DNA from: Hormiphora californensis
Lineage: Eukaryota; Ctenophora; Tentaculata; Cydippida; Pleurobrachiidae
Assembly: GCA_020137815.1 (NCBI GenBank)
Contig: CM035354.1
Span: 1,917,495-1,981,494 of the forward strand
Direction: 5' to 3'
DNA length: 64,000 nucleotides
The position numbers and the translations under genes were made by a program. Of the stretch, positions 46,793 through 60,800 are shown one piece after another (position 1 is the stretch's first letter; the number at the start of each line of letters is the position of its first letter). Under the pieces are notes generated by a model. It was not told where the DNA came from and did no database searches. It was given only the letters and a program-made list of their open reading frames with translations.

Positions 46793-47354
46793 GTTTCTTT
46801 CTTTTTTCCGGCCTGTCGTGGAGAGAAGGCGACTGGTGAAGCTGGAGAGTCCCTTGCCCCCTCCGCCCTGTTGTTGGCTGTCCGACTGATCATGTAGTTG
46901 GACAGACAGGGATCGACAGGCCAGGGAGGGGAGATTGGAGTACGTGTTTGTCGTTTCGTTTAGTTAGGTCGGTCCACGAACCTCTCATTGTCATACCACT
47001 GTGTAGATAATTTAATATTAGATAACAGAGGTATCATCTCTGCAGAGCATTATATTGAAACTGACTACTATATAATCATAGGACCGTGCCAAGTAGTTTC
47101 AACCCAAATTAAAAGACATAATAATATAGGCCAGTGATTTTTTATACTATGGTATATTGCTATACTGTGGTATAAATTTTTCCGGTTTGTAACACCATAC
47201 TACTATGTATAATAACAAATAATCGCAATTTAATATTTCAGTACTAAGTTATAGTAAGTTTGATGAGTATGAGTTTGTATGAGTTTGTGTGTGTCTCGCA
47301 AAATTATTGGAAAGGTAGCAATACTTGCTGGTCGACATACAGATAGAGAAACAA

Positions 47355-47472
<118 letters not shown>

Positions 47473-48000
47473 GAGAGAAATTAAAAGCTAGAGATGTGTG
47501 CAAACGAGCTCGGCTTTATTAGCTGGGCTAGCGAGCTATGGAGGTAGGTAGCGAGAAAAAGAGGAAGCGAAGAGAGGGAGGTGGGAATAGAATGAGATAG
47601 AGTCACCGATAATATAACGGTGGTAGGAAAACTCAAACCATGGTGCATTTAAAGAGATGTGAGAGGGAGCAATATATATAACAACTAAGGTGTTACCTTT
47701 TATCATGACAAATATATGTGGATATGTGTATGATAATTACGTGAAATTAAAATAGAAAGCAAAGCTCACGTGCTGTGTGTGTGTGTGCTACTGGTGGCTA
47801 TGTAAATTTTGGGGCCGTCATGTCGTGATATCATTTCCAGAAACTATAGTACAGAAGCTGTACGGTGAAATTTCCTGTGAAAAGAATTATAATTATCCGA
47901 ATATATTCGAACAGCGTAATGACGATAATAAACTTTTGACTTAATTTTGTCTTACCTTACAAATTTCTTTGTCTTCTTTGTCTTCTTCGGAGAGATTATA

Positions 48001-48086
48001 CTGTCAGAGCATTGGCCTGACCTTATTCTCATTTCTTTCTGCACGCGGAGCGCGCGAGAACTGTGGTCAGAGCATTGGCCTGACAG
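48001..48086. mobile_element. hAT-like MITE family B copy
   Basis: CTGTCAGAGCATTGG to CTGACAG with exact 8-bp duplication AGATTATA (47993-48000, 48087-48094). It is longer than the reference because of a GCACGCGGAGCGCGCG core. Confidence 0.92.
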
Positions 48087-48822
48087 AGATTATAAGAACA
48101 GTGTCATGTCTTCCTCGGGAGATTGAACCAACAAGAAACTACCGCACGATGTAAAGACGGGTTTGAAACAAGTTCGACCCTAAAGAATTCCAAACTTGAA
48201 CATTACACAGAATAACTATAATACTTTCCCTGTCAGCTCCAGCATCTATTTAATATTTCTGAACCTATGAAAACGAAGGCATTTATTCGCATTCATTAAT
48301 TCCTGCGAAGTTGGGTATTGCTCAAACACGTGTGAATACAATGCACGATCCCACGTCCATGAATCATGTCTTCATTGAAAGGACTGGCTGTGTGTATATA
48401 ATATCGATGATTGCATCGTGTGTGTATGTCCCGCACGCCCCTCTCAGATGATCGGAGCTAGTATGTATTGGTGACCCCCCTCACAGTGCTCCTTTCACTG
48501 AGTATTATACAGACGGGCTCTATATCTGCTGGTATATTGGTGACCCCCAATGGGACGCTGCTGCTCTGAGCTCTGAGATGTTATTAATCAAAGACCGATC
48601 AGCGTAAACAAGAGCTCCCCCTCTCTCTCTGCTGATCACTGATTGGATCAGTTTTGATAGCGAATACTCGAAGTTGTTGCTTCTATGTAATACTGGACCT
48701 ATTTCTGATAAGGCTTACTTTTAAACATCCCGTACGTTCACGCCGCGTTGATCCTAATAAACCAGTGCATTACTTATCGAAAGAGAAACACCTCAGTAGT
48801 TCTCCCCCTCTAGTCTATCAGC

Positions 48823-51800
48823 ATGTTCTCCTCGGAACAGTCCACCACGACAGACGATTTCCAGGTAAGTCGGTGTGTATGTATTGAGTGTGTGATGTCT
48901 AAAACATATTTCTACAGTATAACTAAAATATTTATTATATATGAAAATTCCAGGAGGATTCACCAGAATTCAGGAGATCTCGTCGCTATGGTTTCCTCAA
49001 CTACCGACCAGACTTCCTACAGTTCATGTGCACTCCGAACGCCTTCCTCGCCGTCTTCTCCTCCTGCTCTTTCTTCATCACCTTCACATACGCCATGAAC
49101 TCCATGGTTCTTGATAGCATTGAGAGGAATTTCAGCTTGTCCAGGTACTGGAGTCTAGAATTCCGTTTCCATGGAGTCCATAAGAATCTAGAATTGGTCC
49201 TACTCTCTTTGTGTTCACATAAGTGAGAGAGTCTAGTCAACTGAATCCATGTCTAGACCGTTATTCCATGCAGTAAATGGTTTCATGATGGAGGTTTACA
49301 CATTTGGATGATAGAAACAGCTGTACGTAATTTAGCAATTTCAAAGGATTTTAAACATCTGACACATTGGAAGAATGACATAATTTCATTTTGCAGCGTT
49401 AAATCGAGCACTTTAGTGGCTATAACCGATGTCGCAAGTGTCGCAAGTGCCCTGTTCTTCTGTCAGTTCTGCGATCGACATAAGGTAATGCTAGATCGGG
49501 ATAGGTAATTTAATGAATAATGAACTCAATTCATATAAATGACTTGTCGCCATAAGGTAATGGCCTATCGACATTATAAGGTAATGCTATCGGGATAGGT
49601 AATTTCAGAATTTAATGAATAATGAACTCAATTCATATAAATGACCTGTCGCCATAAGGTAATGGCCTATCGACATAAGGTAACAGTGGTCCTCCGACAT
49701 ATTCCGACGTGAAATTCGACCTGAATCTCGACCTGGAATGAGGCGCGCATCAGAGAGATGTGCCGCAGTAAGAAAATGATGTCGCGCTTCAACTCTTTTC
49801 TCTCGCTAGTCTTTGTGTCTCTCTCACTACGAATGCGCGCCTCATTCCAGGTCGAGATTCAGGTCGAATTTTACGTCGAGGTATGGCAATTATGTCGGAT
49901 GACCACTGTAATGCTATCGGGATAGGTAATTTCAGAATTTAGAATAATGAACTCAATTCATATAAATGACCTGTCGTACAGGAGCTTTTTGTATGATCGC
50001 GGGTGTGTCGTGCGTTTGTGAATTTCCAGATGCATTGCACTTATTAAAATGGTTCATTGAATTTTTTCAATACCAGATTAAAAAACCGTGCATGTGAAAA
50101 TCTTGAGTACGGTATACCCTTTCTAAGTATTCCTATACAGGGTGTCCCACTGTCTTTGCATCACCTGCGATTTTGGGTCATAACCGGGCTCCATTAAACT
50201 AACCAAAACTCATCGAAAAATTGGTCAAAATGGTTCTAACAAAAACCAGTGTTCTAGAGAATTGTCTGGCGAACATTTTGGTTGCAAGATTGACTTTTAA
50301 AGTCTTACCAATCGTCAGATATATCGTCGTAAAGTCAAAATTACGTGTTCATGAAATCCGACCGGGGTTCACGTTTTGAAAAATTCACAAATGCAAAGTT
50401 GCTCGGATCACATTGCATCCCTCATAAGAGTTGTAGGAAATTGTCTGGCGGTCATTTTGGTACCCGGGTTTTTGTCCTAGCTCAATGTTTAGAGTGTCTT
50501 ATGACTGTCAGAACTGGAATTTTCCCAAAAGTGGTCTCAGGTATCGCATTGCATTTTGCCCTATTATGAAGCTCATAGCTGCTTGAATAACATCTTAGTG
50601 CATGATAGGGTTGAGATAGACTACTTGCGTATCCTACACATTAATAGGGGCCTTGCCAAATCGTCATAACAACCCTGTCAAGTGTCTAGATGAAATTGAG
50701 ACGATATGTGCTGATTATCATGGGATTACACACGACACCGAGCCACCTAATTAGGGGTTGTGAGCCGATACCAACTAAGACTCAGCATAGAAAAATCTTC
50801 ATGTTCCTACAGTCATAACGCAACTTAAACGTAGAGCTATGGAAAAAACCATGGTATCAAAATGAACCTTAGACGATTCCAATGAAGCTCTTGTAAATTT
50901 CAAATCATTTTACCCATTTGTTGATGACACGTGATCCCCTCAAAAATGCTGGTTGAATTTCGTCTTTAGACAGTCATAAGACACCCTAAACATTGAGCTA
51001 GGATAAAAACCCGGGTATCAAAATGACCGCCAGACAATTTCCTACAACTCTTATGGGGGATGCAATGTGATCCGAGCAACTTTACATTTGTGAATTTTTC
51101 AAAACGTGAACCCCGGTCGGATTTCATGAACACGTAATTTTGACTTTACGACGATATATCTGACGATTGGTAAGACTTGGAAAGTCAATCTTGCAACCAA
51201 AATGTTCGCCAGACAATTCTCTAGAACACTGGTTTTTGTTAGAACCATTTTGACCAATTTTTCGATGAGTTTTGGTTAGTTTAATGGAGCCCGGTCATGA
51301 CCCAAAATTGCAGGTGATGCAAAGACAGTGGGACACCCTGTAGATACAGGAAAGAGTATAGCAGAAGGGAGAGAGGGGACCTCATACCTCATAGTGCAAA
51401 TCACTTGACCATTTAAAACGTTTCTTCTCCCTCTTTATCCTGGTTCTCACTGAGAATCTCAGCTACCTGGCGAGACGTTGAGCCTTCTTTGTGGGAGGCA
51501 TAAAGAGAATTGGCATTATATATATCCATGGTAAACCCCCGGAACTAATTATTAAAACTACTTAATACATAAACTACTCGAAACTGCATATGTGTTTGAC
51601 GTCGATTGACCTCATACCTTTATACCTTTTTTATTCGAATTACTGCATCTTGGTAATTTATTAGATTGTCTCTCGGTAGTTTAACGCCACCCTACCTCTT
51701 TGTTCAGGTGAGGTGGTTAATGGGTGGTAATGTGCTCTTTATACTGGGAATCGGGATTCTGCTAGCCACAAAGAGGATGGTTAACATCGAGGACCTTTTT

Positions 51801-54800
51801 GGTACGTTGCAGCTGCAGGGGCCTTGTTAAGTAATTAATAATTATGCCGCAGCTTATGTTGCAGCCATGTTGAGTAAATGCCCGGCTTACTCAACAAACT
51901 ACAAAGGGTGCCCGGGAGGCTTTTTGATGTATTTAAGAGTTGCGTGAGTGGGGGCATTAAACCATTATTTTAGGGCTCTAAGGATTCAGGTTCCGAAAAG
52001 ACCGTTATAAATAATACTCCTATTCCCAGCGAGAATCTTGGAAACCGATCGGTCCGGCTCTGAGTGTCTCAGTGAGGGGTGTGGTGGTCCTCGGGATGAA
52101 CGAGAGTCATCCTACTCTGTGTATGGGGTCCTGTTGTTCTCTTACTTCCTCCAGGGAGTCGGAATCACCCCTCAGGGCATCCTCGGCGTGACGTACATCG
52201 ATGAGATCTTTCATCCCCACAAGGTGTGTAGTGTGGTGGGAATCTTTCCTTCAATCAGGGGGGGGCAGCTGTTATATTATAGAACTAATATTTGGGCCCA
52301 AGCTGCAGTTAGCTGATTTCACAGCAATATAATGCGAATGGAACACCTGTAATGCGTGCATTTTCAGGTGGCCTTTGTTCTGGCGGTCCAAGGTGGCGTG
52401 GCGCTCATTGGTTACCCGGTATCCACGCTAATCGGAGGGAGAATCTTGAGGCAGTGGGTGACCCTTGAGGAGCCCCCTGTCAGCACTCTAAATCCCCGTT
52501 CACCGGGCTGGATTGGTGCTTGGTGGGTAGGATTCCTAGTTGGCCTGGTAGGTATTGAATCATGACGATTAAATAGCAGAACTTTGATCCGAATTTAAAG
52601 GGTGCTAATAATTTGTCAAAATTCAGTCAAAATTCGAATTTTTGTGACAAATAGAACGATATAGGAGTCGGTACGTCATGACACCTCATACGAAAAGGAA
52701 TTTTCAAGAAAATTCTTTTACTACGGACGTAAGATATAATTCTACGATATACTTTGATCTGCCTCATTTTAGGTACCACTGATATTAAGTACATTGCCAC
52801 TGGCGGGGTTCCCAAGACAAATGCCCGCTGCCATTGGGGTTCTAAAAGTGAAAAGGGAGAGTGGAATTGCCGCGGACCCCGTTTCAGACAAACCACTTTC
52901 AAACAACCTTTCTATCAAGGTATATAAATCGCCCTCACCAGCCCATGATTGAGCACTATCCGTTGTCTCCCCACCCTGTGTATCAATATATTTAGTTATT
53001 GATTGAGCTGCATTTACACCATGTCTCCACGTGCTCTCAAGTTCTTGAGTAAGCTATAAACTATCAAAAGATTCATTTATATTGCCACATTTACATGATG
53101 ATCGATATACTGCACCGTGCAGGGAATTGACATTTCTCTTCACCAGGAGTTTTTGGAGACACTAAAGCGGTTGTTTAGCAACACCTCCCTCGTCTTCCTG
53201 ATACTGGGGGATATCATCCAGTTCCTTCAGATTGCTGCCTTTGTCTTCTTCACGCCTAAACTCATGTCTCACGCCTTCAAGTATGTGATGAACTTCGGGG
53301 TAGGTCTCTGTCAGGCCAATGCTGTGACCACAGTTCTCGTGTACTCCGAGAAAAATGAGAATAGGGTCAGGTCAATGCTCTGACAGGTAGGTTTAAGCTT
53401 GTGTTATAAAGACAGATACATAAAATAATCATACCTTTTAGCCTTGGAGCATCCGCTGTCGGGCTGTATATCTGTATCATCTATGGGATTTCATTTCCTC
53501 TTGGATCCCTTTTTGGTGGGCTGTTCATGAAGTGCATCAAGATGTCTGGTAAGAAGAATTGTGGGTTGGCATTATTTTATCAGCTCCATTTATAAGAGAT
53601 TGATAAACTATACTGATCTACCTGTTGTAGGAAAGCAGGCAGCACTGTTTATGGCCCTGACAACACTTGCCAGCACTCCATTTCTCCTTGGAAACATGCT
53701 GTACTGCAGAAAGGCACCCTTTGCTGGTGTCAACGACCACTATTCAGGCAAGAAAAATATTAAGAAAAGAAAATTTAACCAAATTTAGAAAATTTGACGG
53801 TTTTTATGCAACTTTTGACAGCTTTTGACAGCTTCAGTCGGAGTTTTCATTAACCTAGCCTGTCACCATATAAAATCTCTCAAGTAAACAGCGAGATAGA
53901 TTCTCCAGAATTCGAAAATACACATGTACAAGAAAAATTTGTCGGTTTTTATGCAACTTTTGACAGCTTCAGTCGGAGTTTTCATTCACCTCTCACCATA
54001 TAAAATCTCTCAATTAAACAGCGAGATGCACAAGAAAGCTTCGCGTATAATAAACACAACCTTATCCATTTATAGATCGCCGAGAATCCCTAATGACTTT
54101 GAGCGGAATAACCTCGGAACAGGACACAACTGTATCCCTTGACTCAATCGAAAACAGGTGAGAGCGGGACTCGATCGATATTAACTTATGCGTTACCATG
54201 ACGACTGTTACCATGACAACTTTTACCATGACAACCGTTACCATGACAACCGTTACCATGACAATCTCCCAGCGGATAACTATATCATTGTTCTCATCAT
54301 GACTTTAGTTTACGGAGTGGGTGCAATGAGGAATGCTCATGTTCCACTGTCCTATTCAACCCCGTGTGTGGGGAGGACAACAGGACCTACTTTTCGCCGT
54401 GTTTCGGGGGCTGCAGAGACTCCCCTTTAGTCACTTCAACCAACTTACTGGTGAGATTCTCACTAAGAAATATATGTGCCGAATATTCCAAAGAATCAAA
54501 ATTATAGTTTTTACAGTGGTGCTCCGTCAAGTTGGCCGTCCACATAAAGTCTCCATTTTTTTGGGGGAGCTAACCAGCTTTATGTTTATGATTGACTATA
54601 AGCTTTTTAAAGGGGTGCATCTCGTTCGGAATATGCAAGTTTATATACGAGTTATGAAGCAACATAGGGCCTATCTCCAACGGTTTAGGAGATATGAGTT
54701 TTTGAAGTTTTTGAAGTTTTTGAAGTTTTCCACCCTAAGTTTCTCTTTGAAGTTTTTGAAGTTGACTTCAAAAACTTCAAAAACTTCAGCCGGCCCCCCC

Positions 54801-57800
54801 CCCCCGATTCTCCAGAATTCGAATATACCCATACATAAAGAAAGCCTCATGCGTATAATAAACACAACCTTATCCATTTATAGATCGCCGAGAATCCCTA
54901 ATGACTTTGAGTGGGATAACCTCGGAACAGGACACAACTGTATCCCTTGACTCAATTGAAAACAGGTGAGAGCGGGACTCAATCGATATTAACTTATGCG
55001 TTACCATGACGACTGTTACCATGACAACTTTTACCATGACAACCGTTACCATGACAACCGTTACCACAACAACCGTTACCATGACAACTTTTACCATGAC
55101 AACCGTTACCATGACAACCGTTACCACAACAACCGTTACCATGACAACCGTTACCATGACAATCTCCCAGCGGATAACTATATCATTGTTCTCATCATAC
55201 TGACTTTAGTTTACGGAGTGGGTGCAATGAGGAATGCTCATGTTCCACTGTTCTATTCAACCCCGTGTGTGGGGAGGACAACAGGACCTACTTTTCGCCG
55301 TGTTTCGGGGGCTGCAGAGACTCCCCTTTAGTCACTTCAACCAACTTACTGGTGAGATTCTCACTAAGAAATATATGTGCCGAATATTCCAAAGAATCAA
55401 AATTATAGTTTTACAGTGGTGCTCTGTCAAGTTGGCCGCCCACATAAAGTGTCTGCCATTTTGGACCACTTCTTGGGGGGAGGGGAGGTTCTAAATCCAG
55501 CATATCATGCGTTTTTTTCATTCTAAACATTAATTCATGTAATATACTATGTGTATCTATGCAGGTGTACCAAAACTGTAGCTGTGTAATGGCAACAGAA
55601 GAGTCCCATGGGTCAGGTATGGCAGTATCGGGCCTGTGCTCCGGTAACCCAGATTGCCATACCCGTCTACTCATCTACCTAGCCTGCTCGTTCCTCTACA
55701 TGCTCTTCCGATTTGTCGCCTACCCACCCCATCAGATAGTCTACTTGAGGTAACGGGTGACAACTAAAAATCTGGACAATTTTCTGTGAGCTCTAGCGCC
55801 GGCCCCGCTTGAGATACAGCTTCAGGCCAGTGATAGAACGATTTTTCAGACAATTTTGAATCAGAATAAAACAACGGGAAAAACTAAAAAGTTCATTTTC
55901 ATTGCGATATCGCATCATTTCCTCTTGACCCACCAAAGCATGTAGTACTTGAAATTTACACACTTTTCTAGCACCTCTAGCGCCTGTTATTTTTGAGATA
56001 CAGCTTCGGGGCAGCGATAGAATCACTATGTGGTCATGTCCGATAGGCTCGCGAGATTTAGTGATTTTGACAGAAAACGCGCAGTAGAAGCTCAATTTTG
56101 ACCAAGATTCAACCTCGTTGCGCGTTTTTACGTGTAAAACCAGCGCTGACAAGTGCTTTTTTAGCATAAATGTCGCATTTAATACATGACCGCATCGGAC
56201 CGGTTGCGAAGGAAAGGTTGCATAGTAATCTCTAGCCCCCTAGCTTTCTTCTGGTACCAACATTGAGGTTGCGCTTTGAACAGAAGCCAGTTTTTGGGCT
56301 ATAGGAAGAACTTTGATGCCGTGCTGTCCGAAACCTGCCTCACTTTCAGCCAAGTTATGGGTAGCAAAATGATCTTTAGACGATTACCTACAACTGCTAC
56401 ACAATTTCCAGGGTGTTTGACAGCACACGCAAGCGTGCACGCTCCCTGAAAGCGCCTAACAAAATCGCGCAAATCCCCTCAAAACGGAGGATTCCTATCG
56501 GACAAATGCGCGTTTTGACCACATAGTGAGAATGATTTTCAGACGATTTTGAACGAAATTAACTTTGTTTCACACTCCGATAATCTCAATTCTAATCACA
56601 GAATCATCTGTAACAAACCCTTCAAAGCGTAGTTTACAGGTAATTTGAGAAATCGCCATTTTGACGATCTCTCGAAACATTTATGACTTGGAAAACCAAC
56701 TTCCTGATAAGCTAAAATGTTGAAACTTGGCAGTTATGTTGGTTATGGCATGAACAACCATTATGTCAAATTTGAGAATTTTATCTCGTCGGGAAGGTCG
56801 TTTCTGATCACACAGAAATCTCAAATCTCCGTACACATGCTTTGGTGGGTCAAGAGGAAATGATGCGATAACGCAATGAAAATAAACTTTTTAGTTTTTT
56901 CCGTTGTGTTATTCTGATTCAAAATTGTCTGAAAAATCGTTCTATCACTGGCCTGAAGCTGTATCTCAAGCGGGGCCGGCGCTGGAGCTCACAGAAAATT
57001 GTCCAGATTTTTAGTTGTCACCCGTTAATACTTGGACACGTGGTAGTAGAGTAACCTATAAATCGTGCATACGATCGGTGATTCATACGATACTCTACTT
57101 ATCTAGAATATATATATATTTCTTAACTTTATCTGAGACTAATGGCCGATATTTTATGAAAATTTCTCTAGGATCGTCGAGGAGGGAGACCGCTCTGCTG
57201 CCCAGGGATTAAGAACAATAACCACTAAACTATTCGGGCAGGTTAGTGACGTTCGATGAAACTTTTCTAGCGTTTAGTTAGAATTTGTCTAGCATTTTCT
57301 AGACTTCCCCACAAGTTAAAATATGTTTGTAATAGTGCCCAAGAGACCAAATCTTATCTATTCCCGTAACCTATACTAGCATCATGATCCTATTCCAGAT
57401 TCCGGGTCCCATTCTACTGGGCTATGTTATAGATAGGTTCTGTTATGTCTGGAAGACGTCCTGTGAGGGAGAAACCAATTGTTGGCTGTACGAAATGGAT
57501 GGGTAGGTGTACATCTTAACGGATCCCGAATTACCGGGATGCTTGGGTAAAAGGGTTTTGCAATTTGGACGGTCAATAGTGGTCCGACGATGGGCGCACG
57601 GAAATAGGGTTCGAGCAAGGCAAGGTCCAACTAGACTGTATATAATCGGATAAGAGTGATAACTCAAACAGTATGGTTTTCTAGACGAGACATGTTTATC
57701 ATGATTTTGAAAAATTGAACTAAAAAATAATATGCGAGACACAGCTTGTATAAGCACCATGAACAAGCTTGTTCAGCTCATTCCAATATTCAGATGATTT

Positions 57801-60800
57801 TTTTTTCATTCTAAATACTTTTGAACTTTAAACTTCAAAGACGACCCCAGAAAACGTATCCTGCATTATAAACCACTAAGCTAGCAAACTCTTATCTTAA
57901 TCAGAGACTTAAGAAGATCATTAGAAACGACTACCTGCAGGTTGATCATGGGATCTTCTGAGAGACAATGAAATATTAGATGCTTTAACTATATTCATCA
58001 CGCCAGACAGTCTGACCAAGGAAACTTAAGTTCTTCGGACTTCAGTTATCTTGTTCAGATTTAAATGAGAACCATTTATTGCATTTATTGCATGCATAAG
58101 ATCATAAGAAATTAAAACTGAGGCCTTGACCAGTTCCGATCAACGTCTTAGTGGTTAATGCACCCGAAGGAATGGGGGGGGGGGGGCGTCACCTTTTTTA
58201 TTGCCCATATTTGCCCATATGGGTAAACCTAAATTTTCAAAAATCTTAAAGAATTCAAATCAAGCTGCCAACGACGTCGCTTTTCTTTATTTTAGCACTA
58301 GAGTCCGCACACCCGGGTGAAGTGCCCAATATAAAGTTGCACAAACAACATGTATGCTTGGTTTGGAAATTGCATTAGAATTAACATTTTTAATACCAAC
58401 TATAATATTACAGGTTGACCCAGATCCTGGGAATTATCTACTTTATGCTCATATTCATCGCCTCAATATTCTTCCTTCTTTGCTGGCACACATTTCCAGA
58501 GGACACTGGAGGGAAAGGTAAGGTTGTGGCCAGGAACCGACCAAATCAGGAAATACTGGTCCCTGATTGGCTGATAACCAGTCACGTGACCTAAATAACG
58601 AGTTTTGATTGGTTGTTTACTTGTGTCGGTCGGTTTCTAGGTTGTGGTTTATCATGGGATCACCCATATAATCTGACGTTTGTAGATGGCCGTCCATTAT
58701 TGTTCAGATTGTCTCACTCTCTTGTTAAAAACCCCAAAAATCCATTATAAAAAGGTACGTGGAGAGCCCATACAAATTTATACTGTAGCTCTCTTAGCTA
58801 TACCATATATATGTGAAATACTCTCAGATGGCTGGATAAATGACCACTATCAAAGCAATAAATGCATTAACATATTTATGTTATAGTAGGTCACTATATG
58901 CCATGTTTAGTAAAACTATTTTAAAAGCCCTTTGAGCAGTCTGGTGACGCCGAGCCGATCTTTATAGTGCACAAGGTCACGCACCAGACTGCTTGGGGAT
59001 CTGACCCAACTTTGTATTTCAGGTACAATGAGAGATCACCACCAGGGGATCTGACCCAACTTTGTATTTCAGATACAATGAGAGATCACTACCAGGGGAT
59101 CTGACCCAACTTTGTATTTCAGATACAATGAGAGATCACCACCAGGGGATCTGACCCAACTTTGTATTTCAGATACAATGAGAGATCACCACCAGGGGAT
59201 CTGGCCCAACTTTGTATTTCAGATACAATGAGAGATCACCACCAGGGGATCTGGCCCAACTTTGTATTTCAGATACAATGAGAGATCACCACCAGGGGAT
59301 CTGACCCAACTTTGTATTTCAGATACAATGAGAGGTCACCGCCAGGGGATCTGACCCAACTTTGTATTTCAGATACAATGAGAGATCACCACCAGGGGAT
59401 CTGGCCCAACTTTGTATTTCAGATACAATGAGAGATCACCACCAGGGGATCTGACCCAACTTTGTATTTCAGATACAATGAGAGGTCACCACCAGGGGAT
59501 CTGACCCAACTTTGTATTTCAGATACAATGAGAGATCACCACCAGGGGATCTGACCCAACTTTGTATTTCAGATACAATGAGAGATCACCACCAGGGGAT
59601 CTGACCCAACTTTGTATTTCAGATACAATGAGAGGTCACCACCAGGGGATCTGACCCAACTTTGTATTTCAGATACAATGAGAGATCACCACCAGGGGAT
59701 CTGACCCAACTTTGTATTTCAGATACAATGAGAGGTCACCACCAGGGGATCTGACCCAACTTTGTATTTCAGATACAATGAGAGGTCACCACCAGGGGAT
59801 CTGACCCAACTTTGTATTTCAGATACAATGAGAGATCACCACCAGGGGATCTGACCCAACTTTGTATTTCAGATACAATGAGAGGTCACCACCAGGGGAT
59901 CTGACCCAACTTTGTATTTCAGATACAATGAGAGATCACCACCAGGGGATGTGACCCAACTTTGTATTTCAGATACAATGAGAGATCACCACCAGGGGAT
60001 CTGACCCAACTTTGTATTTCAGATACAATGAGAGATCACCACCAGGGGATCTGACCCAACTTTGTATTTCAGATACAATGAGAGATCACCACCAGCTGGG
60101 ATCTGACCCAACTTTGTATTTCAGATACAATGAGAGATCACTACCAGGGGATCTGACCCAACTTTGTATTTCAGATACAATGAGAGATCACCACCAGGGG
60201 ATCTGACCCAACTTTGTATTTCAGATACAATGAGAGATCACCACCAGGGGATCTGGCCCAACTTTGTATTTCAGATACAATGAGAGATCACCACCAGGGG
60301 ATCTGGCCCAACTTTGTATTTCAGATACAATGAGAGATCACCACCAGGGGATCTGACCCAACTTTGTATTTCAGATACAATGAGAGGTCACCGCCAGGGG
60401 ATCTGACCCAACTTTGTATTTCAGATACAATGAGAGATCACCACCAGGGGATCTGACCCAACTTTGTATTTCAGATACAATGAGAGATCACCACCAGGGG
60501 ATCTGACCCAACTTTGTATTTCAGATACAATGAGAGATCACCACCAGGGGATCTGACCCAACTTTGTATTTCAGATACAATGAGAGATCACCACCAGGGG
60601 ATCTGACACAACTTTGTATTTCAGATACAATGAGAGATCACCACCAGGGGATCTGACCCAACTTTGTATTTCAGATACAATGAGAGGTCACCACCAGGGG
60701 ATCTGACCCAACTTTGTATTTCAGATACAATGAGAGATCACCACCAGGGGATCTGACCCAACTTTGTATTTCAGATACAATGAGAGATCACCACCAGGGG

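Noticed and set aside
46278-46889. 203-residue plus-strand reading frame
   Set aside because: Antisense shadow of the Kv exon, whose minus-strand T1 and S1-S5 motifs are unambiguous.
53281-53394. Idea that the family B MITE duplicated the OATP splice donor (GTAGGT on both sides)
   Set aside because: The GTAGGT donor after TTCGGG leaves the wrong phase; the donor that keeps the frame is GTATGT at 53281, so the GTAGGT repeats are just the target duplication.
54870-55331. Met-Val-Thr-Val and His-Asp-Asn repeat reading frames
   Set aside because: Translations of the GTTACCATGACAAC intronic array.
60012-60206. 64-residue frame across the 50-bp array
   Set aside because: A 50-bp period changes frame each unit; the frame is a by-product of the repeat, although its DTMRDHHQGI ending shows what a decoy-spliced tail would be.
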